Assembly: GCA_031267155.1 (NCBI GenBank) | Contig: JAIRZR010000234.1 | Span: forward strand, 1-9,358 | Direction of reading: 5' to 3' | Source: Prevotellaceae bacterium | Lineage (GTDB): Bacteria > Bacteroidota > Bacteroidia > Bacteroidales > UBA932 | Length of the DNA: 9,358 bases | In this document: one piece after another, positions 6,116-9,358 of the stretch | How positions within the stretch are numbered: the stretch's first letter is position 1 | How the letters are laid out: every line of letters begins with the position of its first letter | Program-made: the position numbers and the translations under genes | Notes under the pieces: model-generated | Database searches by the model: none | What the model saw: the letters and a program-made list of their open reading frames with translations, nothing else | What the model was told of the DNA's origin: nothing

Positions 6116-6841
6116 TTAAAATGAAAACCCTACTACAAGATGCGATGCGTCTGTTGCAGGCGAAAAAATGCACTGCACGAACAGCGGTATCGAGAATGTC
6201 GGCGTGATTTCCAGCTTCTTCGATCCCAGCAGCGATACGGACGAGACCTGAAATCCCGTCTTTCCATTTGCCGGAACCAGCCATGCATACGAATCCCAGG
6301 GCGCAGCGCCCACGGAGGCAGTGAAATCAAGCCCGCCAAGCGAAAACTCATACGCCGCCTCGATATACGTCGAAAACTGCTGTTTCCCGTCTTCGTCCCT
6401 GTCCATTCTTCCTGCGAAAAACGTGTTCCACGAGAGCGTCAGCGGAAATTTTTCGCCGAACGTGTACGCGAGATTGCCTTCAAACAGATGGTTGTCGGCA
6501 TGATATTCGAAAAACGAGCCTTCGGCGCCGTTCCAGTAATAGTCGGTAATCCCCAGTGAAAACCCGCCGGCGGAATAGCTTGCCGAAAAATCAAGCTCGT
6601 AGGGAACGGGATTAGCCGAAACCGATCCCCATGCACCCAGCGAAAATCCCTTATAGCCAAGTCCAAGCGACGGCTGGAAACTTATTCCCGTTCCCTGGCT
6701 GACGCCTCTCCATACATATTTGCTTACCAGATCCACTCCGGCAGAGGTTTCAAGCGATTCCTGCCCGATTGCAGGCGCTACGATAGTCACTGACAGGACT
6801 GTCAGTCCGAGTATAAAACTCTTTATATAATTTTTATTCAT
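6116..6841 (-). CDS. outer-membrane beta-barrel protein of the TorF/Gcw_chp-like type
   Basis: The 241-aa product has an N-terminal signal peptide (positive MNKNYIK, hydrophobic core to about residue 24, likely cleavage after AIG at 26). Alternating hydrophobic/polar strands rich in Gly, Ser, Tyr and Phe follow, and it ends in Phe (VVGFSF), the usual barrel-assembly signal. The start of the mature protein, SAGVDLVSKYVWRGVSQG, resembles the TIGR02001/PF09694 'TorF family putative porin' group, where a YxxRGxSQ motif opens the barrel; this family assignment is from memory. It is the first gene of the operon, 30 nt ahead of the PII gene, so a role in ammonium or small-solute passage through the outer membrane is a reasonable inference, not shown. 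Composition matches the rest of the operon. A leader of about 195 nt with hairpins precedes it. Confidence 0.8.
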   Translation of the reverse strand: MNKNYIKSFILGLTVLSVTIVAPAIGQESLETSAGVDLVSKYVWRGVSQGTGISFQPSLGLGYKGFSLGAWGSVSANPVPYELDFSASYSAGGFSLGITDYYWNGAEGSFFEYHADNHLFEGNLAYTFGEKFPLTLSWNTFFAGRMDRDEDGKQQFSTYIEAAYEFSLGGLDFTASVGAAPWDSYAWLVPANGKTGFQVSSVSLLGSKKLEITPTFSIPLFVQCIFSPATDASHLVVGFSF

Positions 6842-6904
6842 TACTTTAACTTTTTTAATTTAATTTGACATAATCTAATTTGATATTTTTCCCGATATCA
6901 CGGG

Positions 6905-6970
6905 TCGCGACGATAACAGTCGCCATTCCATCTAAATTTCAATTGCAGCGATTCCCCCCGTCCGGGGGTT
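6905..6970 (-). other. structured 5' leader segments of the nitrogen operon
   Basis: Two stable hairpins lie in the presumed untranslated leader. One is CCCCC-GGAC-GGGGG at about 6955-6968. The other is built on the palindrome GTCGCGAC at 6905-6912, with an alternative pairing GCGAC/GTCGC around a 7-nt loop. Neither is followed by a strong U-tract in the minus direction. They may stabilise mRNA or control access to the first gene. No known riboswitch is recognised. Confidence 0.4.
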
Positions 6971-7043
6971 CTGAGCTTTTGCAAAATTGTACCTTCGTAT
7001 CAGTTTCATTTTCTTACTAATTTTTAAATATCGTTTACGGGCG

Positions 7044-7072
7044 CAAATATATATGCTTTTTTTTAAATACAA
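7044..7072 (-). promoter_or_regulatory. probable promoter of the nitrogen operon (Bacteroidota type)
   Basis: On the minus strand TTG (7072-7070) is followed after 18 nt by TATATTTG (7051-7044), a full match to the TAnnTTTG -7 element of the Bacteroidota primary sigma factor. Transcription would start near 7037, giving a leader of about 195 nt before the ATG at 6841. No sigma-54 site of correct spacing was found. Confidence 0.5.
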
Positions 7073-7120
7073 TCACTTTTTTTCAAAAATATTTCACTTT
7101 TTTTGTATTTTATTGATACA

Positions 7121-7143
7121 CACCCCCTATTTTTTAGGGGGTG
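7121..7143. repeat. perfect 9-bp hairpin, CACCCCCTA
   Basis: CACCCCCTA (7121-7129) and TAGGGGGTG (7135-7143) pair perfectly around five T. It is the first of three sites with TTTTTTAGGGGGT or a one-base variant (also 7223-7235 and 7276-7289). It lies about 50 nt upstream of the operon promoter. It is not a canonical terminator, because no clean U-run follows on either strand. Confidence 0.6.
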
Positions 7144-7313
7144 ATGTGAAATTTTTTATATTTCTATGAAAAATTTACTGCATGACGATGGAAAAAATGC
7201 GTTTTTCCCACTTTTTTTGTGATTTTTTAGGGGGTATATTTCTGAAAAATGCGTTTTTTTTGGAGGTAGGCATCATTTTTTATGGGGGTATTAATATTAT
7301 TGTCGGATTAGGA

Positions 7314-7340
7314 CGACAGGATTAGGGCGACCGCAAGGGT
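7314..7340 (+). repeat. 27-nt direct repeat, copy 1 (truncated palindrome)
   Basis: It is identical over 27 nt to 7811-7837 (begins CGACAGGATTAGGGCGACC). Here the second arm of the palindrome is missing: after CGCAAGGGT the sequence turns into GGATGTTAAAAATG, which belongs to another repeat family found at 7516-7540 and, inverted, at 7789-7807. Confidence 0.8.
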
Positions 7341-7515
7341 GGATGTTAAAAATGTTACATGCATTGAAAAATAATTGCGCTTCATTTTATGAATTACAAT
7401 AATGTCACGCCTTCGGCGTTTTGTAAGGTTTGTGTTTGTTGTTTTGCTATAAAAATAACATCCCTTCGGGATTTTTGTGCCGATATTCAAACATATTTTT
7501 ATTAGATAAACCCGA

Positions 7516-7807
7516 AGGGTGGGGTGTTAAAAATCCGGGTATGAATTTTAAAATTTGCACCTCATAAATTATGATATGAGACTGTTTTCCACCCCGGAAA
7601 ATGGCTTGAAAAGCCGGATTTTCATAACCGCAGGTCAGCGACCTGCGGAATCTGTGCGCAGATAAAACTGACTGAAAGGCAGGAAAGGCGATTATTTTCC
7701 GCAGGTCGCGACCTGCGGTTATGAAAATAAAGCCCTTCGGACTATCATGCTTCAAGAAAACTCTGAACGAATATTTTTTGAAACAATAACCGGATTTTTA
7801 ACACTCC
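7516..7807. repeat. composite repeat bounded by inverted GTGTTAAAAATCC ends
   Basis: GGGGTGTTAAAAATCCGGGT (7521-7540) recurs inverted as ACCGGATTTTTAACACTCC (7789-7807). Between the two ends lie the REPIN-like copy B and short CCCGAAGGG/CCCTTCGG motifs. A partial direct copy of the end sequence is at 7336-7354. The arrangement suggests nested insertion of small palindromic elements. Confidence 0.55.
7603..7728 (+). repeat. GC-rich nested-palindrome repeat, copy B (REPIN-like)
   Basis: Copy B starts with the hairpin GGCTTGAAAAGCC (7603-7615). Arms 7618-7650 and 7697-7728 are reverse complements, differing by a single inserted base, and each arm is itself a palindrome (CCGCAGGTCGCGACCTGCGG in the right arm), with about 46 nt between them. 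Similarity to copy A at 1438-1590, in inverted orientation, covers the hairpin, the TTCATAA block, the palindrome, GCAGATAA-ACTG and the distal TTTTCCGCAGGTCG. The spacer is shorter here than in copy A. Confidence 0.8.
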
Positions 7808-7810
7808 AGG

Positions 7811-7842
7811 CGACAGGATTAGGGCGACCGCAAGGGTCGCCC
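7811..7842 (+). repeat. 27-nt direct repeat, copy 2, with full palindrome
   Basis: The first 27 nt equal 7314-7340. Here the palindrome GGGCGACC-GCAAG-GGTCGCCC (7822-7842) is complete and followed by CCTACG. Palindromes of the GTAGGGGCGACC type recur, from memory, in intergenic DNA of many bacterial phyla and often give spurious translated open frames. Confidence 0.75.
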
Positions 7843-7896
7843 CTACGTCGTCACATGATTGCCGTTACCAGCAATGACGCCTGTGGATGTGGCGAT

Positions 7897-7926
7897 TGTA
7901 GGGGCAAGGCATGCCTTGCTCCTACA
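7897..7926. repeat. 30-nt near-perfect palindrome
   Basis: TGTAGGGGCAAGGCA is followed directly by TGCCTTGCTCCTACA; the two 15-nt arms are complementary with one mismatch and no loop. It is similar in style (TAGGGGC start) to the palindrome at 7822-7842, so both may belong to one family of mobile palindromic units. Confidence 0.75.
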
Positions 7927-7936
7927 CAACCTGTCA

Positions 7937-7997
7937 TCCGGAAGACTTCCCCGACGTCCGGGAGACTTCTCCCAGCGTACGGGAAGCCTTCACAAAA
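7937..7997 (+). repeat. three degenerate 20-21-nt tandem units
   Basis: Units start at 7937 (TCCGGAAGACTTCCCCGACG), 7957 (TCCGGGAGACTTCTCCCAGC) and 7978 (TACGGGAAGCCTTCAC). Each has the form CGGRAGnCTTC, so each can form a small hairpin. Only three units, degenerate and without unique spacers, so this is not a CRISPR array. Confidence 0.6.
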
Positions 7998-8030
7998 TCG
8001 TCCCGGCAACAGGGATGCGGCTCAAAATGT

Positions 8031-8059
8031 TTTCGGAGACAAAAATATTTGTACTTTTG
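8031..8059 (+). promoter_or_regulatory. candidate dinB promoter
   Basis: TACTTTTG (8052-8059) is a full match to the Bacteroidota -7 element TAnnTTTG. A TTTC at 8031-8034, one mismatch from the -33 TTTG, lies 17 nt upstream. A start near 8066 would leave a 30-nt leader. No LexA-type palindrome was recognised. Confidence 0.4.
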
Positions 8060-8095
8060 AAAAGTTTTTTGATGATAAATGAGCCGTAACAGGAA

Positions 8096-9190
8096 ATGGA
8101 AGAAGAGTCATATACTGCAAATACAGGGATCCGTAAAATCATCCACATAGACATGGATGCTTTTTACGCTTCCATAGAACAGCGCGACAACGAAGAATAC
8201 CGCGGAAAGCCTGTCGCCGTGGGGTATTCCGAAGCCCGCGGGGTAGTTTCCGCCGCAAGCTATGAAGCCCGGGAGTACGGCATTCATTCGGCAATGCCTT
8301 CGATTACCGCGAAGAGGAAATGTCCGCATTTGATTTTTGTCGCGCCGCGTTTTGACGTCTATCATGCCGTTTCGAGACAGATACGCGCCATTTTTCTGGA
8401 ATATACCGATCTGGTAGAGCCTTTGTCTCTGGACGAGGCTTTTCTGGATGTAACGGTAAACCACAAAAATATCCCCTCGGCAATTATTATCGCCAGGGAA
8501 ATACAGCAGAAAATATACGGGGAAACCGGTTTAAGAGCTTCCGCCGGAGTTTCGTACAACAAGTTCCTTGCAAAAATCGCTTCCGACTATAAAAAGCCGA
8601 ACGGCTTTTTTGTCATTTTGCCGCAGGACGCCGTAAAGTTTATTGAATCATTGAAGATTGAGCGGTTTTTCGGAGTAGGACGGGTGACAGCCCAAAAAAT
8701 GCACGAACAGGGAATTTTTACAGGTCTGGACCTGAAAAAACGTTCGGAAACGGAACTGCTCGGACTGTTCGGCAAAGCAGGCCGCGCCTTCCATGAATAC
8801 GCCCGCGGAATCGACCTGCGGGAAGTGGAACCGAACCGGATCACCAAATCCATCAGTTCCGAAACGACTTTCTTTACCGACAAAGATTCCCTGCTGTTAC
8901 TGAACGTCGAATTGTATAATCTCGCCAAAGAAGTGATTCAGCGCATGAAAGAGGAGTCTTTTTTCGGAAAAACAATCACCGTCAAAGTGAAATATTCCGA
9001 TTTTAAGATTGTCACAAGAAGCAAGACCTTTCCGCAGCGCATTACAGACTTCTATTTTCTTTGGGATTCAGGCAAAAACATACTGAAACAGATAGACTTG
9101 TCCCAAAAGAAAATACGCCTGCTTGGCCTAGGCGTAAGCAATGCAGTTAGCGAACCGGATAGAAAATATACCCAGTTGGATCTGTTCTAA
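8096..9190 (+). CDS. dinB: DNA polymerase IV (Y-family translesion polymerase)
   Basis: An error-prone polymerase that copies past damaged template bases and works on the sliding clamp. The 364-aa product is of normal DinB length. Palm motif I is IIHIDMDAFYASIE (15-28), with metal-binding Asp19 and steric-gate Tyr24 (the Phe13 position in E. coli, Tyr12 in Dpo4). YEAR at 56-59 is the nucleotide-binding loop. SLDEAFLDV at 111-119 supplies Asp113 and Glu114. ASAGVSYNKFLAKIASDYKKP then the thumb helix-hairpin-helix (FGVGRVTAQKMHEQGI) and the little-finger domain follow. The last residues, QLDLF, form the beta-clamp-binding motif. The ATG at 8096 follows AGGAA closely; an 11-12-residue extension before motif I is ordinary. 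The gene stands alone, facing away from the nitrogen operon, with a TAnnTTTG promoter candidate. It looks intact and functional. Confidence 0.97.
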   Translation: MEEESYTANTGIRKIIHIDMDAFYASIEQRDNEEYRGKPVAVGYSEARGVVSAASYEAREYGIHSAMPSITAKRKCPHLIFVAPRFDVYHAVSRQIRAIFLEYTDLVEPLSLDEAFLDVTVNHKNIPSAIIIAREIQQKIYGETGLRASAGVSYNKFLAKIASDYKKPNGFFVILPQDAVKFIESLKIERFFGVGRVTAQKMHEQGIFTGLDLKKRSETELLGLFGKAGRAFHEYARGIDLREVEPNRITKSISSETTFFTDKDSLLLLNVELYNLAKEVIQRMKEESFFGKTITVKVKYSDFKIVTRSKTFPQRITDFYFLWDSGKNILKQIDLSQKKIRLLGLGVSNAVSEPDRKYTQLDLF

Positions 9191-9251
9191 GGGATGCTGT
9201 TTTCGGGCGAAATATTATTTTGAGACGCTATGGACTTCTATAATCCCAAAA

Positions 9252-9323
9252 TGTCCATTAGGGAGCTACCCATCGCTATAGCTATCCCCCCCTATTTTCT
9301 AATGGACACCATTAGAAAATAAG
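9252..9323. repeat. palindromic array downstream of dinB
   Basis: TATTTTCTAATGG (9293-9305) and CCATTAGAAAATA (9309-9321) form a perfect 13-bp hairpin with the loop ACA. The same TGTCCATTAG motif occurs at 9252-9261 and inverted as CTAATGGACA at 9299-9308, bounding 57 bp that include the palindrome GCTATAGC. On the plus strand the hairpin is followed by AGTTTGAT, not a good U-run, so it is a poor terminator for dinB, whose stop is about 100 nt away. It could be the edge of a small mobile element or a regulatory site for a gene beyond the window. Confidence 0.65.
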
Positions 9324-9358
9324 TTTGATAATATATTGAGATGTATAAATTTATATCT

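Larger units (their letters stand above)
6842..8095. other. 1.25-kb gene-poor region with operon leader and dispersed repeats
   Basis: No open frame here is credible. The longest plus-strand one (7747-8082) is built from palindromic repeats, and others are low-complexity A/T runs. Contents in order: leader of the nitrogen operon with GC hairpins (6905-6970), its likely promoter (7044-7072), an A/T-tract zone with repeated motifs (7073-7290), then repeat families at 7314-7354, 7516-7540, 7603-7728, 7789-7842, 7897-7926 and 7937-7997, and the dinB promoter region. Small UUCG-type hairpins occur at 7410-7420 (CGCCTTCGGCG) and at about 7461-7469 (CCCTTCGGG). Confidence 0.7.

Noticed and set aside
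6972..6988. Sigma-54 type promoter on the minus strand (GG...GC in AGGTACAATTTTGCA)
   Set aside because: The spacing between the GG and GC doublets is 9 nt, where sigma-54 sites need 10, and the TGGCAC half is poor. The TTG-N18-TATATTTG site upstream is better.
6987..7169. 60-aa plus-strand open frame rich in Phe and Leu
   Set aside because: It is a translation of T-runs in the A/T-tract zone, contains the minus-strand promoter, and has no ribosome-binding site.
7447..7755. 102-aa and 60-aa minus-strand open frames (7308-7490 and 7447-7755)
   Set aside because: They read through palindromic repeats found elsewhere in the window and show no natural protein composition.
7937..7997. CRISPR array
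   Set aside because: Only three degenerate units, directly adjacent with no unique spacers, and no cas genes nearby.
7747..8082. 111-aa plus-strand open frame before dinB
   Set aside because: It is composed of the 27-nt repeat, the 30-nt palindrome and the 20-nt tandem units; phrases such as GRPQGSPLR are typical of mistranslated palindromic repeats.

Overview
The window looks like chromosomal DNA of a Bacteroidota member, probably of the Bacteroidales. The evidence is a type III glutamine synthetase of the Bacteroides kind, genes mostly without Shine-Dalgarno sequences, and two upstream regions carrying the phylum's TAnnTTTG promoter element. No taxonomic marker gene is present, so the assignment is an inference.

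Left edge (1-2108) is accessory DNA. It begins with the possible C-terminal tail of an upstream gene, then an AT-rich 100-aa gene and an AT-rich 57-aa gene. The 57-aa gene runs into a 114-bp element with 35-bp imperfect inverted repeats (33 of 35 match) followed by T7. On the minus strand lies a decayed gene interrupted by an in-frame stop and by a GC-rich nested-palindrome repeat. Next comes the 3' end of an IS3-family transposase, with a stop codon where the catalytic glutamate belongs, and its probable right terminal repeat.

The core (2109-6841, minus strand, higher GC) is an ammonium-assimilation cluster. In transcription order it encodes an outer-membrane beta-barrel protein, a PII signalling protein, an Amt ammonium transporter and glutamine synthetase III. 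The first three are spaced by 23-30 nt and look like one operon. A rho-independent terminator lies between amt and glnN, so glnN is probably set at its own level. The joint logic is entry across the outer membrane (inferred), inner-membrane uptake by Amt gated by PII, and assimilation by GSIII.

A 1.25-kb stretch without a credible gene (6842-8095) follows. It holds the likely promoter and a long structured leader for the operon, an A/T-tract region with motif repeats, and a dense set of dispersed palindromic repeats. One of these is a second, inverted copy of the repeat found at the left. Then comes dinB (8096-9190, plus strand), encoding DNA polymerase IV with a C-terminal clamp-binding motif. 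The last 170 bases hold a small palindromic array.

No complete new system is evident. The most unusual items are the inverted-repeat element at 716-829, the paired REPIN-like repeats, the PII T-loop variant and the amt-glnN terminator/promoter overlap.
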